Source: an uncultured Nostoc sp. (lineage in GTDB: Bacteria; Cyanobacteriota; Cyanobacteriia; Cyanobacteriales; Nostocaceae). Taken from it: 64,000 nt of DNA. The notes below the pieces were generated by a model. It was given only the letters and a program-made list of their open reading frames with translations, had not been told where the DNA came from and made no database searches. A program made the position numbers and the translations under genes. Location of the stretch: the NCBI RefSeq assembly GCF_937863485.1, contig NZ_CALMFY010000185.1, positions 1-64,000 of the forward strand, in the 5' to 3' direction. Shown here in pieces: positions 1 to 9,086 of this stretch (its first letter is position 1; each line of letters begins with the position of its first letter).

Positions 1-31
1 AAAATTTAAGCCTATTAATTAACAATTTCAC

Positions 32-136
32 CTTATTCATTAAAAATTTATTCCGATTCATTAACAATTTAAGCCGATTCATTAACAATTTAAGCCGACG
101 CATTAACAATGTAAGCCGATGCATTGGCATTGCAGG
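32..136. repeat. 21-bp tandem repeat array
   Basis: About four to five head-to-tail copies of a 21-bp unit, consensus CCGATTCATTAACAATTTAAG, with drift (TTC/CGC/TGC and TTT/TGT variants) toward the right. The same unit recurs at 3380-3447, so the array flanks the aldo/keto reductase and ABC transporter genes on both sides. Unit identity is read directly; the function is unknown. It has no spacers of constant length, so it is not a CRISPR. Confidence 0.8.
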
Positions 137-211
137 GTATTGTCTTTCATTAATTCGCTACGAATTAATGAAAGACTGTACTTAGTCGATGTGTTTTACA
201 GGCTTTTAGTT

Positions 212-275
212 CTGCGTTAGCGTACCCCTACGGGGATCTTGCTACGCGTAGCGTCTCGTAGAGAAGCGGGGCGGA
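212..275. repeat. Dispersed palindromic repeat cluster
   Basis: GC-rich block with interlocking short palindromes (CTACGCGTAGCG, CTCGTAGAGAAGC) typical of Nostoc intergenic repeats. Related pieces recur in this window near 8850-8940, 14305-14345, 28460-28490, 28608-28638, 37541-37572, 61600-61760 and 62128-62295. It lies upstream of the aldo/keto reductase and contains no gene. Confidence 0.7.
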
Positions 276-345
276 ACGCACGTCGCATTCTATTTAGAAA
301 TTTCAACACTTTCTCAATCAACCACTTTCAATCAACAACATCTCC

Positions 346-1344
346 ATGACCTTACCAACTACCAAGCTCGGTAAAACTGGATTGACAGTTTCCCGCCTTT
401 GTCTCGGCACCATGACCTTCGGATTGCAGACCGACGAAGAAACTTCCAGAGACATCCTCGACACCGCTGCTAATGGCGGTATCAACTTTCTGGATACAGC
501 CGACGTTTATCCCCTCGGCGGCGGCCTTGCTACTGCTGGTAGCACTGAAGAAATCGTTGGGCGCTGGCTCAAAGGCAAACGTGAACATTTTATCCTAGCT
601 ACCAAGTGCGTCGGCCGCGTTGGCCCTGCACCTTGGGATCAGGGGGCTTCGCGTAAACATATTCTGGATGCGATCAATGCTTCCCTGCGGCGGCTGGGAA
701 CTGACTATATCGACCTGTACCAATTGCACTCCGACGATGCCTCCACCCCCCTCGATGAGACTCTGGAAGCGTTGGATGCGGTGGTTCGTGCTGGCAAGGT
801 ACGCTACATCGGGGTTTCCAACTTCTTAGCCTACCGACTCGCCCGTGCTTTGGGTCGCGCCGAGACGCGCGATCTAACCAGGTTCATCTCAATTCAGCCC
901 CGCTACAACCTATTGTTCCGCGAAATTGAGCGAGAACTATTGCCCCTGGCGAAAGAAGAAGGACTGGGTGTAATTTCCTATAATCCTTTGGCGGGGGGTC
1001 TACTCACCGGCAAACACATTCTCGCCGAAGGCCCCACCTCAGGCACCCGTTTCACGCTAGGTGCTGCCGCAGAACGTTATCAAGATCGCTACTGGCACGA
1101 TCGCGAGTTCAATACTGTCGAGGAATTACGCACAGTAGCGGATCTCGCCGGATTTTCCCTCACCACCCTAGCAGTGGCTTGGATTTTATCTAATACCATT
1201 ATCACTGCGCCCATAATTGGCGCTAGCCGCCCAGAACAACTTGCCGACTCCCTGAAGGCAGTAGAACTAAAACTCGACGATAATTTGAAACAAAAGTTAG
1301 ATGACCTAACCGCCGAATACCGAAGGGGAGATTCTCTTCGTTAG
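346..1344 (+). CDS. Aldo/keto reductase
   Basis: 332-residue NAD(P)H-dependent aldo/keto reductase, a cytosolic (beta/alpha)8 barrel that reduces aldehydes or ketones. The catalytic tetrad is visible: Asp50, Tyr55 (DTADVY), Lys87 (LATKC) and His128 (LYQLHSDD). The C-terminal part carries the cofactor-binding region with IGASRPEQL, as expected for the family. Length is normal. The ATG at 346 has only a weak ribosome site. The gene is followed by a clear intrinsic terminator, so it is probably monocistronic. Its physiological substrate cannot be told from sequence. Confidence 0.93.
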   Translation: MTLPTTKLGKTGLTVSRLCLGTMTFGLQTDEETSRDILDTAANGGINFLDTADVYPLGGGLATAGSTEEIVGRWLKGKREHFILATKCVGRVGPAPWDQGASRKHILDAINASLRRLGTDYIDLYQLHSDDASTPLDETLEALDAVVRAGKVRYIGVSNFLAYRLARALGRAETRDLTRFISIQPRYNLLFREIERELLPLAKEEGLGVISYNPLAGGLLTGKHILAEGPTSGTRFTLGAAAERYQDRYWHDREFNTVEELRTVADLAGFSLTTLAVAWILSNTIITAPIIGASRPEQLADSLKAVELKLDDNLKQKLDDLTAEYRRGDSLR

Positions 1345-1367
1345 GAATGATTTTATTTAACACCACC

Positions 1368-1399
1368 GGACGGCTTATCTAGCCGTCCATTTTTATTTT
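1368..1399 (+). terminator. Intrinsic terminator of the aldo/keto reductase
   Basis: Perfect 8-bp stem GGACGGCT / AGCCGTCC (1368-1375 and 1381-1388) with a 5-base loop, followed immediately by ATTTTTATTTTA. It starts 24 bases after the stop codon. A classical Rho-independent terminator. Confidence 0.88.
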
Positions 1400-1432
1400 A
1401 CAGAACAGCTTGATGCTATGTGACCGACTTTC

Positions 1433-3310
1433 ATGAAAAAAGCCAGACAATCCAAATCCTTTCAACGTGCTGCTGATGCACCAGATTTGCCATCAACTCC
1501 ATTCAGGTTCATTTGCTATTTCATTAACCAGTTCCGCTGGTGGTATGTGGCAGCGGTGATCCTGGAGGTAATACACGCAACCTGTGGGATTATGTTGCCC
1601 TATGCCATAGGTGAGATCATCCGGGGCGTAACGCGATCGACGGGCGACAGCAAGCCCATTTTTGATGCCATGAGGCAACCCCTGATGCTGTTCACCGCCT
1701 TGAGTGTGGGTGAAGTGGTATTCGGGCGATCGGCTGGACTCTTGCACACCATCCTCCATCCGATCCACCGACAGCACATTGTGCGATCGCTATATGCCTA
1801 CTTGCAGCACCATTCGCATCGCTATATGAGCAGCAGTTTTTCCGGGGCATTGGCACATCGGATTAGCGAAACTTCTCTGGGTGTTACCCAGACGATGCAA
1901 ATGATGATTACTGAATTTATGCCAGTAATCGTCGTGTATACCGTCGCCACAATGTTACTGTATCGCGCCTATCCTCCGCTTGCTGCACTCGTGGGAATAT
2001 GGGCAGTTCTCTTCATCAGTATTTCGTTCTGGCTGGCAACTCGCTGCCGAATTTACTCCCGGAAGGCCGCAGCCGCAAGAAGTGAGACAACTGGCATCAT
2101 GGTAGATGCAGTAACAAATATTACTAGTAGTAGACTGTTTGCTCGCTTGGGTTTTGAACGACGCTATTTGAATGAGCAATTAAGGCGCGAAATCAAAGAG
2201 GTGAGAGAGTCCAATTGGTACTCAGAGCGAATCCGCTGGTTTCAGTTCATCTCAGCAGCGATTCTGAAAATCAGCACCCTGTATTACTCGCTCTCTCTCT
2301 GGAGTCAAGGAATAATCGCTACTGCTGACTTCGTTGTGGCAACCAGCTTGTCGCTGTTGATCATCAGTGAAGCCCGCAATTTGAGCCGCCGCTTTATCGA
2401 ATTTTTTGAACATATTGGTAATGTTGCCAATGGTGTCTTGATCATCGTTCAACCCCACGAGTTGATTGATCGTGATCGCGCGATCGCCCACTCAATTACC
2501 CAAGGTAAGATTGAGTTTCGGCGGGTGAATTTCAACTACTCAGATGAGAAGAAAGTTTTCAACAACCTTTCTGTTAGCATCCTAGCGGGACAGCGTATCG
2601 GACTGGTGGGCTTATCCGGCTCTGGAAAATCCACCTTTGTCAATCTGATTCTGCGTTTGTTCGACCCACAATCTGGACAGATTATCATTGATGGGGTTGA
2701 TATTCGAGACATGACTCAGGATGCCCTACACGCTCAAATCAGCCTGATTCCTCAAGATCCGTCTCTGTTCCATCGCACTTTGCTAGAAAATATTCGTTAC
2801 GGACGCTTGGATGCAACCGATGAAGAAGTGATCGAGGCCTCGCGAAAGGCTCATGCTCACGATTTCATCGCCCAAAGTAAGGATGGTTACGATTCTATGG
2901 TGGGTGAACGTGGTGTCAAGTTGTCTGGAGGGCAGAGGCAGCGCATTGCGATCGCCCGGGTAATTCTCAAAGATGCGCCGATCCTGATCTTGGATGAAGC
3001 CACCTCCAGTCTCGATTCAATCACTGAAAAAGCGATCCAGGATACCCTTGACTTAGCAATGAATGGGAAAACGGTGATCGTGGTGGCTCATCGGCTATCT
3101 ACCATCGTCCATCTAGACCGGATTCTGGTGTTCGACAAAGGTGGCATTATCGAAGATGGTTCCCACGCCAAACTACTGGCACTCGGTGGCGCTTACCACA
3201 GGTTATGGAAAATGCAGGCAGGTGGATTTCTACCAGAAAATCTCGGCGAGGAACGCATACGTGAGGCTGGCACTGGCACAGATAACATCGAAGAGGAAAT
3301 GATCGCTTGA
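1433..3310 (+). CDS. ABC exporter half-transporter (TMD-NBD fusion)
   Basis: 625-residue inner-membrane ABC protein. Residues about 25-330 form the six-helix ABC exporter membrane domain; residues about 355-600 form the nucleotide-binding domain. All ATPase motifs are present: Walker A GLSGSGKST, Q-loop IPQDPSLF, signature LSGGQRQR, Walker B ILILDEATSSLDS and H-loop AHRLST. Such half-transporters dimerise and export lipids, peptides or drugs. No partner gene or substrate gene lies beside it, so the cargo is unknown. The upstream neighbour ends in a terminator, implying its own promoter in the 89-bp gap. An acidic 20-residue tail follows the NBD. Confidence 0.93.
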   Translation: MKKARQSKSFQRAADAPDLPSTPFRFICYFINQFRWWYVAAVILEVIHATCGIMLPYAIGEIIRGVTRSTGDSKPIFDAMRQPLMLFTALSVGEVVFGRSAGLLHTILHPIHRQHIVRSLYAYLQHHSHRYMSSSFSGALAHRISETSLGVTQTMQMMITEFMPVIVVYTVATMLLYRAYPPLAALVGIWAVLFISISFWLATRCRIYSRKAAAARSETTGIMVDAVTNITSSRLFARLGFERRYLNEQLRREIKEVRESNWYSERIRWFQFISAAILKISTLYYSLSLWSQGIIATADFVVATSLSLLIISEARNLSRRFIEFFEHIGNVANGVLIIVQPHELIDRDRAIAHSITQGKIEFRRVNFNYSDEKKVFNNLSVSILAGQRIGLVGLSGSGKSTFVNLILRLFDPQSGQIIIDGVDIRDMTQDALHAQISLIPQDPSLFHRTLLENIRYGRLDATDEEVIEASRKAHAHDFIAQSKDGYDSMVGERGVKLSGGQRQRIAIARVILKDAPILILDEATSSLDSITEKAIQDTLDLAMNGKTVIVVAHRLSTIVHLDRILVFDKGGIIEDGSHAKLLALGGAYHRLWKMQAGGFLPENLGEERIREAGTGTDNIEEEMIA

Positions 3311-3379
3311 CATTTGCCACTACTTAATATAATTTGGCAAATTCAATTCAGGAATTGTTCGAGAAAGAGTAGGTTAGCT

Positions 3380-3447
3380 TATGCAAGCCGATGCATTAAC
3401 AATGCAAGCCGACGCATTAACAAGGCGGGCGATGCATTAACAATGTA
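3380..3447. repeat. Second copy of the 21-bp tandem repeat
   Basis: Three units of the form CCGATGCATTAACAATGCAAG, matching the array at 32-136. The remainder of the gap 3311-3598 holds a HIP1 site at about 3456 and a short open stretch (3459-3536, plus strand) ending ...TVETHQVEVTA-stop that could be a gene tail; I do not recognise it. Confidence 0.75.
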
Positions 3448-3598
3448 GGTTTGCGATCGCAGCTTGCCTTAAAGTTCGTGGAGAACTTGGTTTACTGCCC
3501 ACTGTGGAAACTCATCAAGTAGAGGTTACAGCGTAATCATCGCATCTGCCCTTCTGGTTCTCAGTGGGCATAAAGTTGTCTAGCTATTGAGAGTCTAT

Positions 3599-4204
3599 TT
3601 ACAGAATAAACTTGTTGAGTTCCTTTACTAATAAATGCACAGTTGTTGATGGATTGTCTTTGGCTGGAATCTGAGAATTATATTGTTTAAGAAGATTTTC
3701 AGCATTTTTAATAGCAATAGCTTGCTTCTCAAATAGCTCATCATAAATAGTTTCGCTATTCTTCTGATATGTCCGACCAAATAAAGAAGTTAACTTCCTC
3801 GGATAATCACTTCGAGGAATACCAGTGTGGAGAAATTCAAAATGCAGAACATACCATAATTCAAACGCTTCATTGGAATAAGCTACTTTAAACCCGTGAG
3901 CCTCAGCATTTTTAATAGCGTTATTAAAATCTTCTATAGTCCAAGAATTACGATCAAAAACACACCAAACCTGATCATACTCTCCTTGCTTATTCAGTTC
4001 CTTAGCGCTTTGAACTAGTTTGCTGGGATTCTCTCCTACACCCTGCACGTCTATTTCAGCGACATTTTTAGGAACACGAAAACTTCTAAAGTAGTTAGGT
4101 TCAGTTTTTGATCCTTCACATACAATCAAGAATCTCTGTCTAATTTCTCTCGTATTAACTTTTCTAGGTGAGTATCCAGAAGAGTTTATCTTTTTTTTAG
4201 ACAT
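3599..4204 (-). CDS. rloB: RloB-like protein (AbiLii-like)
   Basis: 201 residues, RloB family, a Toprim-like fold predicted to be the nuclease-type effector of an ATPase-coupled defence system. The family landmarks are visible: an N-terminal LIVCEGSKTEPNYF (acidic Toprim glutamate), the VWCVFDRNSW aspartate motif and SNEAFELWYVLHF in the centre. The ATG lies inside the last codons of the upstream ATPase gene (8-bp overlap, 4197-4204), so the two are translationally coupled. RloA/RloB pairs are known beside restriction loci and as the lactococcal AbiL abortive-infection system; here no restriction genes are adjacent. Function in this host is inferred from the pair. Confidence 0.85.
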   Translation of the reverse strand: MSKKKINSSGYSPRKVNTREIRQRFLIVCEGSKTEPNYFRSFRVPKNVAEIDVQGVGENPSKLVQSAKELNKQGEYDQVWCVFDRNSWTIEDFNNAIKNAEAHGFKVAYSNEAFELWYVLHFEFLHTGIPRSDYPRKLTSLFGRTYQKNSETIYDELFEKQAIAIKNAENLLKQYNSQIPAKDNPSTTVHLLVKELNKFIL

Positions 4205-5483
4205 GAGAATCGATTAGATGATTCAAATTTCCGATATATGGAATTGCGCCATATCTACCTTGAATATAATCACTCTCAAATGAAGCATCGTCAGGTATCT
4301 TGTATTCTGCTAAAGAGTACAAATCTGTTGCACCATATCTATTCTTTTCAGTAAACCAAATCTGATCCCTACGAAAAAGCTTATTGTTAAGTAAATTGGT
4401 ATCGTGAGTCATAAATATTAACTGAGCATTATTTGGATTCGTTTCATTAGAATTAAATAATTCGACAATTGCACGGCTGATCAAAGGATGAATTCTAGCA
4501 TCGAATTCATCAATGATGAGAACTTGACCATTTTTCAGTGTATCTACAAGAGGTCCTGCTAAAGAAAAAACTTTTTGAGTACCCTCAGACTCTTGCTCAT
4601 CTAAGTTAAAAATCTCTGTAGATATAGGATTTCCTTTGCCATCAAATTTTTGGTGTATGGTTTGAACTGATGATATTTTTCCTTCCACATTTTTTAAAAT
4701 TAAGTTCTTTATTTCATCTGGTAATTCTTTAGGCAAAGAATCAGCATTGATTTCACTTTCTTCTACCTTAATATCGCTAAATCCCAAATCTAATTTTTTG
4801 AGCAACTGAAGAATCTCATCTCTATTTTCGTTATCCATTAAACAACTAACTGTATATCCTCGATAGCCTCTATCATTTAAAGCAGAGATAAGTGCAACTG
4901 TGTTTGTCAGCCAATCCAAGATTTTCTCTGCAATCTGGACATTAAATTGAGCAGATACAGACAAAAAGAGGGCATTACGTCTTGTCTTCTGCTGAATACC
5001 ATCAGCTTTATATGTTTTAGAAATACTAATCTTGTCCAGTTTGCGTTCAAAAAGCTTAGTTTCTTTTAATTTAGGAACATAAAATAACCATTCAGAGACA
5101 ACTTTGTCAATAGTTGCCTCGAATCCATATCTATATCTTTTGCCATTCATTAAAAATACTATTTCAAAAAAAGATGGTTTTCCTTCAGTTTCAGTGCTGA
5201 GTTTAAATTGCTCAACATCTATTTTTTCCGTGCTTTGAGTCTCTTTAGAAGAATTAATCATGAACCATTTCATGAAATTTAAAGCTGTAGCTAGATTACT
5301 TTTACCACTAGCATTTGCTCCATATATTGCAGCGCTTTTAAGTAGTTTTAAATCATTATCTACTTCAAAAACGTTGTTTTCATCAAGCTTTTTGTCTTTT
5401 GCAACAAGGTTAGCTGCCACCATACTAAAGGTGACTTGTTCTTTAAACGATCTGTAGTTACCGACACTAAATTCAATAAGCAT
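4197..5483 (-). CDS. rloA: RloA-like AAA ATPase (AbiLi-like)
   Basis: 428-residue SMC/ABC-like AAA_15/AAA_21 ATPase. It begins with the family signature LIEFSVGNYRSF; Walker A is GANASGKS (residues 55-62), Walker B is VLIIDEFDARIHP and the switch histidine is in FMTHDTNLL. Between them lies a divergent insertion of about 200 residues. It is the first gene of a two-gene minus-strand operon with the RloB-like effector. Such pairs sense phage infection and arrest the cell. AT-rich codon use compared with the topoisomerase next door suggests horizontal acquisition. A LexA-like box lies 110 bp upstream. Confidence 0.87.
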   Translation of the reverse strand: MLIEFSVGNYRSFKEQVTFSMVAANLVAKDKKLDENNVFEVDNDLKLLKSAAIYGANASGKSNLATALNFMKWFMINSSKETQSTEKIDVEQFKLSTETEGKPSFFEIVFLMNGKRYRYGFEATIDKVVSEWLFYVPKLKETKLFERKLDKISISKTYKADGIQQKTRRNALFLSVSAQFNVQIAEKILDWLTNTVALISALNDRGYRGYTVSCLMDNENRDEILQLLKKLDLGFSDIKVEESEINADSLPKELPDEIKNLILKNVEGKISSVQTIHQKFDGKGNPISTEIFNLDEQESEGTQKVFSLAGPLVDTLKNGQVLIIDEFDARIHPLISRAIVELFNSNETNPNNAQLIFMTHDTNLLNNKLFRRDQIWFTEKNRYGATDLYSLAEYKIPDDASFESDYIQGRYGAIPYIGNLNHLIDSHV

Positions 5484-5592
5484 AGCATGAAGTTTAGGCT
5501 TCAGACAGAAATCTGTGAATAAATCATAATTTACTGCTTTAAGAGTAGCAATAATTGGTTGAAAATGCTAAATTATAAGATTGTTTTTACAG

Positions 5593-5606
5593 TGTACAGA
5601 TGTACT
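5593..5606. promoter_or_regulatory. LexA-like box upstream of the RloAB operon
   Basis: The 14-mer TGTACAGATGTACT fits the published Anabaena LexA consensus RGTACNNNDGTWCB at every position but the first. It sits 110 bp upstream of the RloA start and 260 bp upstream of the topoisomerase start. It is nearly palindromic. SOS control of either gene is inference from one site. Confidence 0.35.
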
Positions 5607-5866
5607 GTTATTAAGGTATGCAGCATAATAAACGTCTGCACCGGACGATTGACGGTTTCATTGCAAAAACTAACGCTAGATACTTAGAAGTGACAAAGGT
5701 TTAGGTACAACAAAATTACTTCCGAGTTGAGCAATTTCCAAAGCTTTTTGGTACAGTATTCTAGAAAATCCCCATGAGAAAGATAGGCGTTCGCCTTTGG
5801 CGTTGGCGCAGCCATCGCTCAAAAGCAATTGCCAGTTTATTGCTCAGAATCAAGAATGCAGTTGTT

Positions 5867-8032
5867 ATGATCAAACGCCTGCTTGTAGTCGAGTCTCCCG
5901 GAAAAGTCAAAAAACTCAGTCAAATTCTGGGTTCAGATTGGAAAGTTCTCGCCAGTTGTGGTCACATCCGAGAACTCAGCAATGAAGGGGACGATTCCTT
6001 GGGCTTCGTCATGGACGGCAGTAATGTGCGGTGCAATTACGTCCCGCGTGACCAACGAGCGAAAGAAACAATCCAGAAGCTCAAGTCTGCGGTGAGGCAG
6101 GTTGATGAAGTTGTTTTAGCAACTGACCCAGACCGGGAAGGCGAGACTATCGCTTGGCATCTCAAAGAAACGCTGGGTTTAAGAGAACCGAAACGAGTAA
6201 CTTATACTGAGATTACAGCATCTGCGGTGCAGAGTGCGATCGCTAATCCTAGAAAGCTAGACCAAAACTTAATCGGTGCTGGGTTGTGCCGAGATTGCCT
6301 AGACAAGTTGGTGGGTTATAAAGGTAGCCCTTTAGTTTGGGCATTAAATAACGGCGCTAAGAGTGTTGGCAGAGTCCAAAGCGCTACATTGCATTTGATT
6401 TGTCAGCGAGAAAACGAAATTATTGCTTTTGTCCCCCAAGATTACTGGAGTGTCTGGGTAGATTATGCTGAAGGATTTCGAGCTTTTTACAAAGGTTCGG
6501 TCGATTCTGCAAAAGATGCAGCAGACCAAGAAACTGAAACTCACGATGACGCAAAGGTAGGTAATAGTACAGAAACACCGGAGTCTAAGCGTGTTCTTTC
6601 GGAAGCAGAGGCAACACGTTTAGTTGAAGAAGCACGGCGACATCCTCATCAGGTGATTCATTTTGAAGGAAAAGTCGTTAACCGCCAGCCACCACCACCC
6701 TTTACAACTTCCAGCCTTCAGCAAGCTGCTGGTTCAAAGCTGAGGTTTGCTCCCGAAAAAACTATGGTTGTCGCTCAAAAGCTCTATGAGGCAGGGTTAA
6801 TCACATATATGCGAACAGACTCAGTGATGCTGAGTCCAGAATTTTGTGCCAGCGCCCATAAATGGTTAGAGCAAAATGATCCGCAGAATGTACCGCAGCA
6901 AGTTGCCAAACATCGCAGTAGCAAATCGGCTCAAGAAGCACATGAGGCGATTCGACCAACGGATGTGTTTCGTCCCTCAGTTCAGTTGCGCTCTGAACTT
7001 CCTGATGATCAGTTTAATTTGTATGTGATGATCTGGAAACGGTCAATTGCCTCTCAGTGTCGTGCTGCCCAATTGCGTAAAACTCAGGTGATTACTCAGT
7101 CTGGTTCTCTACTGTGGTCAGCGAGAGGGCAAGTAATTGAATTTTACGGTTATGCCCGATACTGGAACAATCTCAGCAAGGATAGTGTTTTACCTTCATT
7201 ACAACAGGGACAAGCATTGAAACTGGAGAATGCTGGACATGAGCAGAAGCAAACCCAGCCACCACCCCGTTATAGTGAACCAAAATTGGTGCAACTGATG
7301 GAACGTAAAGGAATTGGTCGCCCAAGTACCTATGCTCCGACTGTTGCTACCCTAAAAAAACGAAATTACGTGGAGTTGAAAAAAGACCATCTGCAACCGA
7401 CAGCATTAGGGTTAGAAGTTGATGCGTTTTTGCTCAAAGCACTGCCGGATTTACTAGAAGCCGAATTCACAGCAAAAATGGAGGATGCCCTTGATGCAAT
7501 TTCCGAAGGAAAACACTCTTGGCAGCATTATTTAACTAGTTGGAATCAGGATTACTTTCTACCAGCGCTCTCCAAAGCTAAAACTGTAGTTGCGAGTTCC
7601 CCAACAGGTAAAGCTAATGTGATAAGTGAGCGCAAATATGAAACTTCTAAGACGCGATGCCCTGAATGCAAAAATTTTCTCGCCAAAATTCCCAGCAGTA
7701 AGCTTAAAAAGAAATATTTCCTCAAATGCACAAAAGGCTGTGAAAATGTCGTGCTATTTTGGAGCGACTTTAACAAAACTTGGGAGCCACCACGAACGAA
7801 AGCAGTCCAAGTTGAGAATCAGCAAAAGCCCCCCGTGAAAACCACGGCATATCCCTGCCCAGTATGTAAGAAACCTCTAGAGGAGTACAGTTACATCAAA
7901 GAGGGGCAGAGTAAGACAATGTTGCGATGTGGTGATCCGCGATCGCGTAAGGACACCAAACATAAAGATGTGGCTTATTTCAGTACGCAAAAAGGGTGGT
8001 GGAGTCCTAAGTTTGGGGAGTTGAATTGTTAG
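5867..8032 (+). CDS. topA: Type IA DNA topoisomerase I
   Basis: Type IA topoisomerase, 721 residues from the ATG at 5867; relaxes negative supercoils through a 5'-phosphotyrosine. The Toprim domain begins at once (LLVVESPGKVKKL) with the metal motif ATDPDREGETIAWHL; the catalytic tyrosine is in LITYMRTDS. Two C-terminal zinc fingers are seen (CPEC..CTKGC and CPVC..CGDP). An in-frame ATG at 5774 would add 31 residues encoded by a GCGTTCGCC-type dispersed repeat with no family similarity, so I prefer 5867. It is shorter than the usual cyanobacterial housekeeping TopA, so it may be a second copy. The stop overlaps the convergent toxin gene by 4 bp. Confidence 0.9.
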   Translation: MIKRLLVVESPGKVKKLSQILGSDWKVLASCGHIRELSNEGDDSLGFVMDGSNVRCNYVPRDQRAKETIQKLKSAVRQVDEVVLATDPDREGETIAWHLKETLGLREPKRVTYTEITASAVQSAIANPRKLDQNLIGAGLCRDCLDKLVGYKGSPLVWALNNGAKSVGRVQSATLHLICQRENEIIAFVPQDYWSVWVDYAEGFRAFYKGSVDSAKDAADQETETHDDAKVGNSTETPESKRVLSEAEATRLVEEARRHPHQVIHFEGKVVNRQPPPPFTTSSLQQAAGSKLRFAPEKTMVVAQKLYEAGLITYMRTDSVMLSPEFCASAHKWLEQNDPQNVPQQVAKHRSSKSAQEAHEAIRPTDVFRPSVQLRSELPDDQFNLYVMIWKRSIASQCRAAQLRKTQVITQSGSLLWSARGQVIEFYGYARYWNNLSKDSVLPSLQQGQALKLENAGHEQKQTQPPPRYSEPKLVQLMERKGIGRPSTYAPTVATLKKRNYVELKKDHLQPTALGLEVDAFLLKALPDLLEAEFTAKMEDALDAISEGKHSWQHYLTSWNQDYFLPALSKAKTVVASSPTGKANVISERKYETSKTRCPECKNFLAKIPSSKLKKKYFLKCTKGCENVVLFWSDFNKTWEPPRTKAVQVENQQKPPVKTTAYPCPVCKKPLEEYSYIKEGQSKTMLRCGDPRSRKDTKHKDVAYFSTQKGWWSPKFGELNC

Positions 8033-8292
8033 ACTCCACCATCATTTCGCTTACCAATGCGAAAAACATCAATCAATTTGCTTTCTTCATCAATCGTGTA
8101 GAGAATTCTATATTCACCTTGATCAACACGATAACCATCCTCATAGCCTTTTAAAGCTTTGCAGTCTTGAGGTTGAGAATTGCCTTGAAGCGAAAGGATT
8201 TTAGATACAACCTGCTTATAAAGTTTCGCTTGCAAATCCAATAAATCCTTTTCAGCGGTCTTAGCAATTCTCAAACTGTAGCGTTCACTCAT
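8029..8292 (-). CDS. RelE/ParE-family toxin
   Basis: 87-residue toxin from the ATG at 8292 (an in-frame GTG at 8307 is possible). The RelE/ParE fold is recognised from RYSLRIAKTAEKDLLDL at the start, LKGYEDGYRVDQGEYRILY in the centre and VFRIGKR at the end. Most members are ribosome-dependent mRNA interferases. Its ATG lies within the last codons of the antitoxin gene (8-bp overlap), the usual coupling of toxin to antitoxin. The 3' end overlaps the stop region of the convergent topoisomerase by 4 bp. Confidence 0.88.
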   Translation of the reverse strand: MSERYSLRIAKTAEKDLLDLQAKLYKQVVSKILSLQGNSQPQDCKALKGYEDGYRVDQGEYRILYTIDEESKLIDVFRIGKRNDGGV

Positions 8293-8536
8293 TTCCACGC
8301 TTGGCACTAATTGCCTCTAAGGTAGTAAACCCATCATTTTCCTCAATTGCACGACGAAGTGTTTCTGAATCAATGGCATCTTCAACAGCTTCAAGCAATT
8401 TCAAATCATCAAGACCGATAATTGCTACGGCAGCTTTACCATGACGCTGAATTATAATCCGCTCACCCTTATACTCAGCACGATTGATAAGCTCTTGGAA
8501 GTTTGCGCGAGCTTCTGTTGCACTTATGGCAGTCAT
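8285..8536 (-). CDS. Phd/YefM-family antitoxin
   Basis: 83-residue antitoxin. The N-terminal Phd/YefM DNA-binding and dimerisation module is clear (ISATEARANFQELINRA, then RIIIQRHGKAAVAIIGLDDL); the acidic C-terminal tail would wrap the toxin. First gene of the toxin-antitoxin operon and presumably its autorepressor. The promoter should lie in the AT-rich stretch 8540-8640. Confidence 0.9.
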   Translation of the reverse strand: MTAISATEARANFQELINRAEYKGERIIIQRHGKAAVAIIGLDDLKLLEAVEDAIDSETLRRAIEENDGFTTLEAISAKRGNE

Positions 8537-8819
8537 AGCGCCTCACAAAATTAAATAATTGATCCTCATCAAAATGTAAATTTTGTACAAATTGCTAAAA
8601 ATATACAAAATTTACGTTCTGTACTAATATTACACAATCGACAAAACAATTTCCAGAGTAAAAACTAAAATACTCGTTGAACAAATCCACTCATGTAGCC
8701 CCGACGAACTAGAAGACCATTACGCTCAAATCTGTGAAATTAATTTTGTTTAAGTATTGGGACTTCCAAATAAAAAAATATTCCAAAACTGACGCAAAAA
8801 TCCTCTTTATTTCTCTTCT

Positions 8820-9060
8820 CTGTGTCGCGCCAGTTGCTTCTCCTAAGGGAGACGCTCTTGCTAGCAAGATCCCCGTAGGAGTACAAGTCGGGGAACCGCA
8901 GACGCTCTCTACGAGACGCTGCGCGTAGCTTGCTTCTCCGTAGGAGTACGCAGGCTCGCTACCGCTGCGCTATGCGCGGCATCGTCTCCCCTTCTCACAT
9001 TGGGAGAGGCTAGCGCCTGCCTTCTTGATGCCCAAAGGGCTGTAGGGAGAAGGGCGCACT
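8820..9060. repeat. Dispersed palindromic repeats in a long gene-free gap
   Basis: Gap 8537-9305 carries no credible gene. This part is a mosaic of GC-rich palindromes (GACGCTCTTGCTAGCAAGATC, CTACGAGACGCTGCGCGTAG, GCGCTATGCGCGG) and a CTTCTCCC/GGGAGAAG inverted motif, the same families seen elsewhere in the window. Confidence 0.65.
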
Positions 9061-9086
9061 GGCTTCTCTGCGTCTGGAGTGGTAGC

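Noticed and set aside
32-136. CRISPR array
   Set aside because: Units are contiguous and degenerate, with no constant repeat/variable spacer alternation and no cas genes in the window.
8734-8928. 64-codon open frame before the PRTase ghost
   Set aside because: Its second half is palindromic repeat; no coding features.
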